Source of the DNA: an uncultured Clostridia bacterium
GTDB taxonomy: Bacteria; Bacillota; Clostridia; Christensenellales; Aristaeellaceae
DNA: 25,902 bases
Direction of reading: 5' to 3'
Assembly: GCA_934647305.1 (NCBI GenBank)
Contig: CAKUFI010000036.1
Coordinates: forward strand, 1 to 25,902
This document shows, one piece after another, positions 1-6,742 of the stretch; the first letter of the stretch is position 1; every line of letters begins with the position of its first letter. The notes under the pieces were generated by a model, which saw only the letters and a list, made by a program, of their open reading frames with translations, was not told the DNA's origin and did no database searches. The position numbers and the translations under genes were made by a program.

Positions 1-89
1 AGGAGCCCAAGGCCGCCGACGGGAAGCTTACGGACGTGCAGGAAGGCGACTTCAAGGCCGCTTATCGCGCGGAACACAAGATGCAGTAA
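1..89 (+). CDS. C-terminal end of an unidentified protein (partial)
   Basis: An open frame enters from the left edge and ends with TAA at 87-89, giving about 28 C-terminal residues ending in AAYRAEHKMQ. The piece is hydrophilic and charged, with no recognisable motif, so no function is assigned. It lies 16 bp upstream of the next gene on the same strand, and the Shine-Dalgarno of that gene directly follows its stop. It is therefore probably the preceding member of the hydrogenase operon. Composition and codon use match the genes that follow. Confidence 0.6.
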   Translation, partial: EPKAADGKLTDVQEGDFKAAYRAEHKMQ

Positions 90-105
90 AAAGGAGGATG
101 GAACG

Positions 106-858
106 ATGAATCTGGACAGAGTGATTGCGGTTCGCAACAACAAGACCATTTACCGCGATGGCGACAAGTGCATCAAGGTCTTCTCCCCCGATTTTTCTAA
201 AGGCGACGTGCTGAACGAGGCCCTGAACCAGGCCCGCGTGGAAGAGACCGAGCTCAATATTCCCCGCGTGCTGGAGGTCGCCACGATCGACGGCAAATGG
301 GCGATCGTATCCGACTTCATCAAGGGCAAAACCCTGGCCCGCCTGATGGCCGAGGAACCCGAGAAGAAGGACGAGTACATGAACCTGTTCGTCGACCTGC
401 AGCTGAAGATGCACGCGCAGACCTGCCCGCTGCTGGGCAAGCTGAAGGACAAGATGAACCGCAAGATCAGCGCGGCCGACCTGGACGCGACCACCCGCTA
501 CGATCTGCATACCCGCCTGGAGGAGATGCCCCGCCACACCAAGCTGTGCCACGGCGACTACAACCCCAGCAACATCATCCTGCGCGAGGGCGATAACGAG
601 CCCTTCATCCTGGACTGGTCCCACGCCACCCAGGGCAACGCCTCGGCCGACGCGGCCCGCACCTACCTGCTGTTCTGGCTGGGCGGCGACATCGAGGGCG
701 CGCAGCAGTACCTGGATCTGTTCTGCAAGAAGAGCGACACCGCCAAGCAGTACGTGCAGAAGTGGATGCCCATCGTGGCCGCCAGCCAGTCGGTCAAGGG
801 CAATGAGCGCGAGCGCGAGTTCCTGCTTTCCTGGGTGAACGTGGTCGATTACGAATAA
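106..858 (+). CDS. APH-fold phosphotransferase family protein (protein-kinase-like)
   Basis: A 250-residue cytoplasmic protein of the aminoglycoside phosphotransferase / choline kinase fold. The catalytic-loop (Brenner) motif is clear: HGDYNPSN with H149, D151 and N156, followed by ILDW with D170 as the metal-binding aspartate that replaces DFG. K24 in CIKVF is the likely ATP-anchoring lysine. At 250 residues it is at the short end for the fold. AAAGGAGG lies 8-9 nt before the ATG. It is followed 14 bp later by the ferredoxin genes and then by a sensory hydrogenase and a PP2C phosphatase. This context argues against antibiotic resistance and suggests phosphorylation of a small molecule or a protein partner in the hydrogenase circuit; that role is inference. 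Family membership is fairly sure, the substrate is unknown. Confidence 0.82.
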   Translation: MNLDRVIAVRNNKTIYRDGDKCIKVFSPDFSKGDVLNEALNQARVEETELNIPRVLEVATIDGKWAIVSDFIKGKTLARLMAEEPEKKDEYMNLFVDLQLKMHAQTCPLLGKLKDKMNRKISAADLDATTRYDLHTRLEEMPRHTKLCHGDYNPSNIILREGDNEPFILDWSHATQGNASADAARTYLLFWLGGDIEGAQQYLDLFCKKSDTAKQYVQKWMPIVAASQSVKGNEREREFLLSWVNVVDYE

Positions 859-872
859 GGAGGACACTAACG

Positions 873-1112
873 ATGAAAGTTACCGTTTGTATCGGCAGCT
901 CCTGCCACCTCAAGGGCTCCCGCCAGGTCGTCGAGCAGCTGCAGTACCTGATCGCCGAGCATAAGCTGCAGGACAAGGTGGAGCTGGGCGGCACCTTCTG
1001 CATGGGCAAGTGCCAGCAGGGCGTGTGCGTGAACGTGGACAACGACTTCCACTCGGTCTCCCCCGAAACCGTGAACGAGTTCTTTAATACCGAAATTCTG
1101 CCGAAGGTGTGA
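873..1112 (+). CDS. thioredoxin-like [2Fe-2S] ferredoxin, copy 1
   Basis: A 79-residue soluble protein of the thioredoxin-like [2Fe-2S] ferredoxin family (the fold of NuoE/HydC C-terminal domains and of Clostridium pasteurianum 2Fe ferredoxin). The ligand set is complete: C6-x4-C11 near the N-terminus and C43-x3-C47 after the central helix region. It is a free-standing domain rather than part of a larger diaphorase subunit. AAGGAGG overlaps the stop of the upstream gene and starts translation at 873. It probably carries electrons to or from the adjacent sensory hydrogenase or helps relay redox state. It is a clear paralogue of the next gene, sharing the GSSCHLKGS segment. Confidence 0.88.
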   Translation: MKVTVCIGSSCHLKGSRQVVEQLQYLIAEHKLQDKVELGGTFCMGKCQQGVCVNVDNDFHSVSPETVNEFFNTEILPKV

Positions 1113-1119
1113 TGCGTAA

Positions 1120-1380
1120 ATGATCGTTCAGATTTGCGTGGGCAGCTCCTGTCATCTCAAGGGCTCCCAGGAAGTCATTGAACTGATGCAAAACGCCGTG
1201 GCCGAACGTCACCTCGAAAATGAAATTACACTTGCCGGAAGCTTCTGCTCCGGCAAGTGTAACCGTACCGGGGTGACGGTCACGGTGGACGACCAAGTGA
1301 TCCCGGGCGTGAACCGCGAAAACTTTAAAGAATTCTTCGAGACCCATGTCATGGGCGCGCTGAAAAAAGACGGAAGGTGA
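1120..1380 (+). CDS. thioredoxin-like [2Fe-2S] ferredoxin, copy 2
   Basis: An 86-residue paralogue of the preceding ferredoxin, separated from it by only 7 bp. All four cluster ligands are kept at the same positions (C6, C11, C43, C47), and GSSCHLKGS is identical. The remainder has diverged, and the C-terminus is longer and basic (ALKKDGR). The ribosome binding site is weak (GAAGGTG at 1103-1109), which suggests partial translational coupling to the upstream gene. The stop lies just upstream of the hydrogenase-like gene. The retained ligands in both copies argue for two functional electron carriers with different partners rather than a decaying duplicate. Confidence 0.87.
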   Translation: MIVQICVGSSCHLKGSQEVIELMQNAVAERHLENEITLAGSFCSGKCNRTGVTVTVDDQVIPGVNRENFKEFFETHVMGALKKDGR

Positions 1381-1385
1381 AGAAC

Positions 1386-3062
1386 ATGCCGGATTGCCTG
1401 ACGCTTAAAAAGTCCAACTGCAAAAACTGCTACAAATGCATCCGCCACTGCCCGGTGAAGTCCATTCGCTTCTCGGGCAACCAGGCGCACATCATCGGAG
1501 ACGAGTGCATACTGTGCGGTCACTGCTTCGTGGTCTGCCCGCAGGACGCCAAGCAGATCGTCAGCGAGCGCGAAAAGGTCAAGGTCATGCTGCAGAGCCG
1601 CGAGGAAGTCTATGTCAGCCTGGCCCCCTCCTTCGTGGCCAACTACGACGGCGTGGGCATCGAGTCGATGCGCGAGGCGCTCGTCAAGCTGGGCTTCCGC
1701 GACGTGGAGGAAACCGCCATCGGCGCGACCATCGTCAAGAAGGAATATGAGCGCCTGCTCGAGGAAAACAAGCCTGATCTGCTGATTTCCTCTTGCTGCC
1801 ACTCGGTCAACCTGCTGATCCAGAAGTATTTCCCCACGGTACTGCCGTACCTAGCCGACGTGCTCTCCCCCATGCAGGCGCACTGCCAGGACATCAAGCG
1901 CCGCCACCCCGGCTGCAAGACCGTCTTCATCGGCCCCTGCGTGGCCAAGAAGGACGAAGCGGCCCGCTCCGACGGCCTGGTGGACGCGGTGCTGACCTTT
2001 GAGGAGCTGACCGACTGGCTGAGCGACGAGAAGATCACGCTCAAACAGGAAAAGGCGGCCTGCGACGAGAGCCGCGCTCGCTTCTTCCCCACCACCGGCG
2101 GCGTGCTCAAGACTATGGATCGCGAAAAGAGCGACTATCAGTACCTGGCCATCGACGGCGCAGAAAACTGCATCGAGGCGCTCAAGGACATCGAAAACGG
2201 CAAGATCCACCACTGCTTCCTGGAGCTTTCCACCTGCGCGGGCAGCTGCGTGGGCGGCCCGGTGATGGAAAAGCGCCGCCACAGCCCGGTGCACGACTAC
2301 CTGTCCGTGGCCGAATACGCGGGCAAGCGCGATTTCGAGGTGAATCAGCCCGAGGCGATCGACCTTCGCAAGCCGTTCGTCTACATGCCCCACCACGCCG
2401 CGCAGCCCTCTGAGCAGGAGCTGACCGACATCCTGCACCAGATGGGCAAGATGAAGCCGTCCGACGAGCTCAACTGCGGCTCCTGCGGCTACAATACCTG
2501 CCGCGAAAAGGCGGTGGCCATCTATCAGGGCAAGGCCTCGATCACGATGTGCCTGCCGTTCCTGAAGGAAAAGGCGGAGAGCTTCTCCGACAACATCGTC
2601 AACAACACCCCCAACGGCCTGATCGTGCTCAACGAGGACCTGGAGGTGCAGCAGATCAACCAGGCGGCGCTGAAGATCATGAACCTGCGCGCCGCGTCCG
2701 ATGTGCTGGGCGACCAGGTGGTTCGCGTGCTCGACCCCGCCGCGTTCATGCAGGTACTGCGCACCGGCCGCGACGTGCGCGCGCAGCACGTGTATCTGGC
2801 CGAGTACAAGCGCCACGTGGAGCAGACCATCATCCATGACCGCGACTATCACCTGCTCATCTGCATCCTGCGCGACGTGACCGAGCAGGAAAACGACCGC
2901 GAAAAGAAGGAAAGCATCAGCCGCCAGACGGTGGAAATCGCCGACAAGGTGGTCGATAAGCAGATGCGCATCGTGCAGGAAATCGCGTCGCTGCTGGGCG
3001 AAACGGCCGCCGAGACCAAGATCGCGCTGACCAAGCTGAAGGAGTCAATTTCCGATGAATGA
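1386..3062 (+). CDS. hydS: PAS-containing sensory-type [FeFe] hydrogenase (group C-like)
   Basis: A 558-residue multidomain Fe-S protein. Residues 1-55 hold two [4Fe-4S] motifs (C12, C15, C18, C22; C41, C44, C47, C51). Residues about 60-300 are the H-cluster domain, with the three signature loops SSCC (C137/C138), GPCVAKK (C185) and CAGSC (C284/C288). Residues about 360-395 hold a further four-cysteine Fe-S domain (C364, C367, C372, C389, spacing 2-4-16). A PAS domain (about 395-505) and a helical tail follow. Loop 1 reads SSCCH where catalytic enzymes have a proline. PAS-bearing group C hydrogenases are regarded as H2 sensors next to phosphatases or kinases, and here an SpoIIE phosphatase gene overlaps by 8 bp. 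I chose ATG 1386, with AAGGTGA 5 nt upstream; a GTG at 1377 overlapping the previous stop is the alternative. Confidence 0.88.
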   Translation: MPDCLTLKKSNCKNCYKCIRHCPVKSIRFSGNQAHIIGDECILCGHCFVVCPQDAKQIVSEREKVKVMLQSREEVYVSLAPSFVANYDGVGIESMREALVKLGFRDVEETAIGATIVKKEYERLLEENKPDLLISSCCHSVNLLIQKYFPTVLPYLADVLSPMQAHCQDIKRRHPGCKTVFIGPCVAKKDEAARSDGLVDAVLTFEELTDWLSDEKITLKQEKAACDESRARFFPTTGGVLKTMDREKSDYQYLAIDGAENCIEALKDIENGKIHHCFLELSTCAGSCVGGPVMEKRRHSPVHDYLSVAEYAGKRDFEVNQPEAIDLRKPFVYMPHHAAQPSEQELTDILHQMGKMKPSDELNCGSCGYNTCREKAVAIYQGKASITMCLPFLKEKAESFSDNIVNNTPNGLIVLNEDLEVQQINQAALKIMNLRAASDVLGDQVVRVLDPAAFMQVLRTGRDVRAQHVYLAEYKRHVEQTIIHDRDYHLLICILRDVTEQENDREKKESISRQTVEIADKVVDKQMRIVQEIASLLGETAAETKIALTKLKESISDE

Positions 3063-4227
3063 GCTGTGCGCCGATATCGGCTATAAGAGTATCAACCACT
3101 ACGGGGAGCAGCTGTGCGGCGACCATGTGGACGTGGTCGAGCAGGAGGACAACTCGACGGTGATCGTGCTGGCCGATGGCCTGGGCAGCGGTGTAAAGGC
3201 GAGCATCCTCTCGACGCTGACATCGAAGATCATCTCCAGCATGATGGCCGCGGGCCTGCGCCTGGAGGACTGCGTGGACACGATTGCGGCCACTCTGCCG
3301 GTGTGCTCGGTTCGCGGGGTGGCCTACTCCACCTTCACCATCATTCACCTGATCAACAATGAGCTGGCCGAGCTGATTCAGTACGACAACCCGCACGTGA
3401 TTCTGCTGCGCGACAGCGTGAACTACGACTACCCCAAGACCGAGATGACCATCAGCGGCAAGAAGATCTACAAATCGGTCATCAAGCTGCACGAGGACGA
3501 CCTGTTCATCGCCATGAGCGACGGCTGTCCGCACGCGGGCATCGGCGTGGCCTACAACTTCGGCTGGAAGCGCGAGGACATCATCTCCTTCATGGAGTCA
3601 ATCGCGCCCGCAGGCTACACGGCCAAGACGCTGTCCACGATACTGGTCGACGAGTGCTACAAGCTTTACGGCGGCCAGCCGGGCGACGACGCAACCGCCT
3701 GCGTGGTGCGCATCCGCAAGCGCGTGCCGATGAACCTGCTCTTCGGCCCGCCCTCCAGCCGCGACGACAACGACCGCATGATGTCCCTGTTCTTCTCCAA
3801 GGAAGGCAAGCACATCATCTGCGGCGGCACCACCTCCTCAATCGCCGCGAAGTACCTGGGCAAGCCCCTGGTGCCCAGCCTGTCCTACGACCAGTCTGAC
3901 GTGCCCCCGATCGCCTATCTCGAGGGCGTGGATCTGGTCACGGAGGGCGTGATCACCATCAACAAGGTGCTCACCTACGCCAAGGACTACCTCGACCAGA
4001 ACGACCTGTATGAGCAGTGGTCGATCAAGCGGGACGGCGCATCCATGATCTGCCGCCTGCTGTTTGAGGAGGCCACCGACATCAACTTCTACGTCGGCCG
4101 CGCTATCAACCCGGCCCACCAGAACCCCGACCTGCCAATCAACTTCAACATCAAGATGAACCTGGTCAAGGAGCTCTCCGAGTGTCTGAAGAAGATGGGC
4201 AAGCACATCAAGGTCAGCTACTTCTAG
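3055..4227 (+). CDS. SpoIIE/PP2C-type serine phosphatase with extra C-terminal domain
   Basis: A 390-residue cytoplasmic protein. The first about 225 residues are a SpoIIE-class PP2C phosphatase. D23 lies in the first metal motif, D41-G42 in LADGLGSG, D156 in MSDG and D211-D212 in PGDDA, so the metal ligands look intact. The last about 165 residues, beginning near MNLLFGPP, form a second domain I do not recognise. No sensor domain or membrane segment is present. The start codon overlaps the sensory hydrogenase by 8 bp (ATGAATGA), with AAGGAG 11 nt upstream, so the two are translationally coupled. The established pattern is that group C [FeFe] hydrogenases pair with PP2C phosphatases. The likely role is output of the H2/redox sensor by dephosphorylating an unknown regulator. 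Confidence 0.88.
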   Translation: MNELCADIGYKSINHYGEQLCGDHVDVVEQEDNSTVIVLADGLGSGVKASILSTLTSKIISSMMAAGLRLEDCVDTIAATLPVCSVRGVAYSTFTIIHLINNELAELIQYDNPHVILLRDSVNYDYPKTEMTISGKKIYKSVIKLHEDDLFIAMSDGCPHAGIGVAYNFGWKREDIISFMESIAPAGYTAKTLSTILVDECYKLYGGQPGDDATACVVRIRKRVPMNLLFGPPSSRDDNDRMMSLFFSKEGKHIICGGTTSSIAAKYLGKPLVPSLSYDQSDVPPIAYLEGVDLVTEGVITINKVLTYAKDYLDQNDLYEQWSIKRDGASMICRLLFEEATDINFYVGRAINPAHQNPDLPINFNIKMNLVKELSECLKKMGKHIKVSYF

Positions 4228-4731
4228 CAGGCTGAGCCTGCACCCACCAGCTGCCGCGCAGGCCACACGAATCTGTCGGCCATAAATTAGAGCCTCCAGA
4301 TTCTTCCTGCTCGGAGGACTCGAGGCTGTGCCCCACAAGGGCTACGGGTCGGCAGGGCCGACGGCCACTGGCTGCCGGTCGGCGGGGCCGACTGCCACTG
4401 GCTACCGCCGAGGCCAAGCGTACCCTCCGGCCATACGTTAGAGCCTCAGGGTACTTCGTGGGTGGAAAACTCGAGGCTGTGCCCCACAACTCGCTGCCGC
4501 GCAGGCTGAGCCTGTACCCACTTGCTGCCGCCGAGGCCAAACGAATCCTTCGGCCATAGATTAGAGCCTCAGGATTCTTCGCTTGTGGAAGGCTCGGGGC
4601 TGTGCCCCACAAGGGCTACGGGTCGGCAGGGCCGACGGCCACTTGCTGCCGCCGAGGCCAAACGAATCCTTCGGCCATAGATTAGAGCCTCAGGATTCTT
4701 CGCTTGTGGAAAACTCGGGGCTGTGCCCCAC
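4228..4731. repeat. array of four imperfect hairpin cassettes with compensatory stems
   Basis: This non-coding stretch holds four imperfect copies of a composite unit. Each unit has a short palindrome (4227-4241, 4348-4362, 4378-4392, 4502-4514, 4622-4636), then a CCACTTGCTGCCGC-like link. Next comes a stem-loop with 7-bp arms and exactly 21 nt of loop, and finally GGCTGTGCCCCAC. Stem arms sit at 4269-4275/4297-4303 (GAATCTG/CAGATTC), 4420-4426/4448-4454 (GTACCCT/AGGGTAC), 4543-4549/4571-4577 and 4664-4670/4692-4698 (both GAATCCT/AGGATTC). The loop core GGCCATAGATTAGAGCCTC is conserved while the arms change on both sides. Units at 4518-4610 and 4639-4731 differ at 2 of 93 positions. A 39-bp block at 4331-4369 recurs at 4605-4643. 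Confidence 0.85.
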
Positions 4732-4771
4732 GAAAGGTACATCGGAGTCTCAAAAGCAACAAAACGCTCAC

Positions 4772-4816
4772 GCGGTTCGCAGACCGGAGTAATATCCAGT
4801 CTGGCCTGCGAACCGC
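4772..4816 (+). promoter_or_regulatory. long inverted repeat upstream of the monomeric hydrogenase gene
   Basis: GCGGTTCGCAG (4772-4782) and CTGCGAACCGC (4806-4816) form a perfect 11-bp stem. The loop contains a secondary CAGACCGG/CCAGTCTG pairing with one mismatch, so almost the whole 45 bp can fold. It ends 87 bp before the hydrogenase start codon and lies outside the repeat array. No U-run follows, so it is not a classical terminator. It could be an operator, an mRNA leader structure or part of the neighbouring element family. No confident promoter hexamers were found between it and the gene. Confidence 0.5.
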
Positions 4817-4903
4817 CTTTCCCTGAAAAGCAGTCCGCAAAAAAATGCAGCGCTTTTCACCCCATGATTCCCGGTATTGCTAAAACGGAAGGAAGGTGTC
4901 TCC

Positions 4904-6325
4904 ATGCGCAAGTTCGACACCAAGGTGCAGCATCTCAAGTACAAGGTGCTGCGCGAAGTGGCCCGCCAGGCCTGGAACGATACGCTGCTTGAAAACCTGC
5001 TGGATATTCCCATGACCATCGTTCCGGGCAAACAGCCCACGATGCGCTGCTGCGTGTACAAGGAGCGCGCCATCGTCTCCGAGCGCGTCAAGCTGGCGAT
5101 GGGCGGCAACAAGGACAACCCCAACGTCATTGAGGTGATCGACATCGCCTGCGACGAGTGCCCGGTCGGCGGGTATGAAGTCACCGATTCCTGCCGCGGC
5201 TGCCTGGCTCACCGCTGCGAGGACGTGTGCAAGCGAGGCGCCATCTCCTTCGACTCGCACCATGTGGCGCACATCGACAAGTCCAAGTGCGTCGAGTGCG
5301 GCGCGTGCGCCAAGGTCTGCCCCTATACCGCCATTATCAGCCGCAAGCGCCCCTGCCAAAACGCCTGCAAGGTCAAGGCCATCTCCGTGACCCCCGACAC
5401 CAAGGTCGCCGAGATCAACAACGACAAGTGCATCGCCTGCGGCGCGTGCGTCTATCAGTGCCCCTTCGGCGCGATCATGGACAAGTCCTACATACTCAAC
5501 GTCATCGACCTGCTCAAGAAGAGCTCGCAGCGCGGCGAACGCGTCTACGCAGTGGTCGCTCCCTCCATCTCCAGCCAGTTCACCTATGCCAAGCTGGGCC
5601 AGGTGATCAGCGGCCTGAAGGAAATAGGCTTCCACGCGGTGGTCGAGGCGGCGCTGGGCGCGGACATGGTCGCTCAGGCCGAATCGAAGGAACTGGCCGA
5701 AAAGGGCTTCCTGACCAGCTCCTGCTGCCCGGCCTTCGTCACATTCATCAAGCAGAACTTCCCCGCCATGCTGCCCCACGTGTCCCACAACCTCTCCCCC
5801 ATGGCGACCATCGCCCGCTACATCAAGCAGACCTCGCCCGGCGCGAAGGTGGTCTTCATCGGCCCCTGCACCGCCAAGAAGCTCGAGGTGCAGCTGGAGA
5901 CGGTCAAGCCCTGGGTCGACGCGGTGCTGACCTTCGAGGAACTGCAGGCGCTGTTTGACAGCCGCGACATGGACATCACCAGCCTGCCCGAGGACGTGCT
6001 CGACAACGCCTCCTACTACGGACGCATCTTCGCCCGCAGCGGCGGTCTGAGCGACGCCGTGGCCGAGGGCCTGAAGGAGCAGAACATCGACTTCGACCTC
6101 AAGCCCTGCGCCTGCGACGGCATTGAGGCCTGCCGCATGGCCCTGCTCAAGAAGAGCAAGAACGTGCTCGACGCGAACTTCATCGAGGGTATGGCCTGCA
6201 TCGGCGGCTGCATCGGCGGCGCGGGCTGCCTTACTCACGGCGAAAAGAACAAGGCCGAGGTGGACAAGTACGGCAAGGAGGCTCTCGAAAAGACCATTGC
6301 CGACGCGGTATCCATGCTGAAATAA
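4904..6325 (+). CDS. hydA: monomeric [FeFe] hydrogenase (group B-like)
   Basis: A 473-residue iron hydrogenase that would produce or oxidise H2 with ferredoxin as partner. The N-terminal about 195 residues are cysteine-rich. Two classical [4Fe-4S] motifs (C129/C132/C135/C139 and C176/C179/C182/C186) are accompanied by a further set C97/C100/C105/C109 and the pair C151/C155. The H-cluster domain has SSCCP (C274, C275), GPCTAKK (C322) and MACIGGC (C432, C436), so all cluster ligands are present. Unlike many group A enzymes, loop 2 has Gly where a Met usually precedes PC, a feature I associate with group B enzymes. I chose ATG 4904, preceded by GGAAGGAAGG; the frame also extends to a TTG at 4877. 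Groups B and C are often co-located, which fits this locus. No maturases (HydE/F/G) lie in the window. Confidence 0.92.
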   Translation: MRKFDTKVQHLKYKVLREVARQAWNDTLLENLLDIPMTIVPGKQPTMRCCVYKERAIVSERVKLAMGGNKDNPNVIEVIDIACDECPVGGYEVTDSCRGCLAHRCEDVCKRGAISFDSHHVAHIDKSKCVECGACAKVCPYTAIISRKRPCQNACKVKAISVTPDTKVAEINNDKCIACGACVYQCPFGAIMDKSYILNVIDLLKKSSQRGERVYAVVAPSISSQFTYAKLGQVISGLKEIGFHAVVEAALGADMVAQAESKELAEKGFLTSSCCPAFVTFIKQNFPAMLPHVSHNLSPMATIARYIKQTSPGAKVVFIGPCTAKKLEVQLETVKPWVDAVLTFEELQALFDSRDMDITSLPEDVLDNASYYGRIFARSGGLSDAVAEGLKEQNIDFDLKPCACDGIEACRMALLKKSKNVLDANFIEGMACIGGCIGGAGCLTHGEKNKAEVDKYGKEALEKTIADAVSMLK

Positions 6326-6342
6326 TCGCCCTTTGAAATGTG

Positions 6343-6370
6343 CCCCGGGGATTCGTCCTCGGGGTGTTTT
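6343..6370 (+). terminator. probable intrinsic terminator of the hydrogenase operon
   Basis: Eighteen bases after the hydrogenase stop, CCCCGGGG and CCTCGGGG (6343-6364) pair as an 8-bp stem with one mismatch around a 6-nt loop. GTGTTTTGCGTTT follows. The short T-run makes it a moderate-strength terminator candidate. Confidence 0.6.
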
Positions 6371-6459
6371 GCGTTTCAGGGAGCGAATGCCGGCCATACC
6401 CTCTCTGCGGGTGCACCTGGCGGAATCAGTCCGCTTTATCCGCACGTTTTTTCCTCAAA

Positions 6460-6660
6460 GCCACGTCTCGTTCGGAGAACCGCGTGCCTTTCCACACCCT
6501 CGAAACGCGGATCAAAGTTCTTTTCGGGTGGGGTTTGGCGAGGCGCGCAGAGGGCCCTGTGACCCATCTGCGATCGACGATGATTTACGCGGCTTGCAGC
6601 CCCGCGGCAGCAAGTGGGTTCGGGCACTGCCCGGTCAAAAAGTCGGCCTCCCCAGCGTCC
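6460..6660 (-). repeat. modular intergenic element, inverted copy
   Basis: Read on the minus strand, this region repeats blocks seen in three other gaps. The blocks are ACGCTGGGGAGGC with a T-rich run (near 6640-6658), the palindrome CGGGCAGTGCCCG (near 6621-6634), and CCCACTTGCTGCCGC (near 6604-6618). They continue with a segment containing AACTTTGATCCGCGTTT (near 6508-6524) and GGTTCTCCGAAC (near 6468-6480). Its match to 7930-8010 is in the opposite orientation, so the methylase gene is flanked by inverted copies. Boundaries are approximate. The rest of the 6371-6742 gap shows nothing recognisable except the methylase promoter. Confidence 0.7.
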
Positions 6661-6712
6661 CCCCGCGCGAAAAATTTCCAGATGTTTCACCCAAAGTAAG
6701 CGCGTGATGCGG

Positions 6713-6736
6713 TATAATATTTCTCCATAAGGGGGA
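6713..6736 (+). promoter_or_regulatory. -10 box and ribosome binding site of the FliB-like gene
   Basis: TATAAT at 6713-6718 is a perfect sigma-A -10 hexamer. No good -35 is seen at 17 bp spacing. AAGGGGGAG at 6729-6736 ends 6 nt before the ATG at 6743. A leader of only about 18 nt is implied. The promoter lies immediately beside the inverted repeat copy. Confidence 0.65.
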
Positions 6737-6742
6737 GTTATT

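Noticed and set aside
106..858. Aminoglycoside resistance gene
   Set aside because: The APH fold is present, but the operon context, short length and lack of resemblance to known resistance subfamilies make resistance unlikely.
4228..4731. CRISPR array or tandem repeat of the spacer type
   Set aside because: Units are about 90-150 bp, imperfect and without unique spacers of constant length; no cas genes are present.
4228..4731. Integron attC sites
   Set aside because: The structure-over-sequence conservation is similar in spirit, but no GTTRRRY/RYYYAAC core pair or cassette genes lie between the units, and no integrase is seen.
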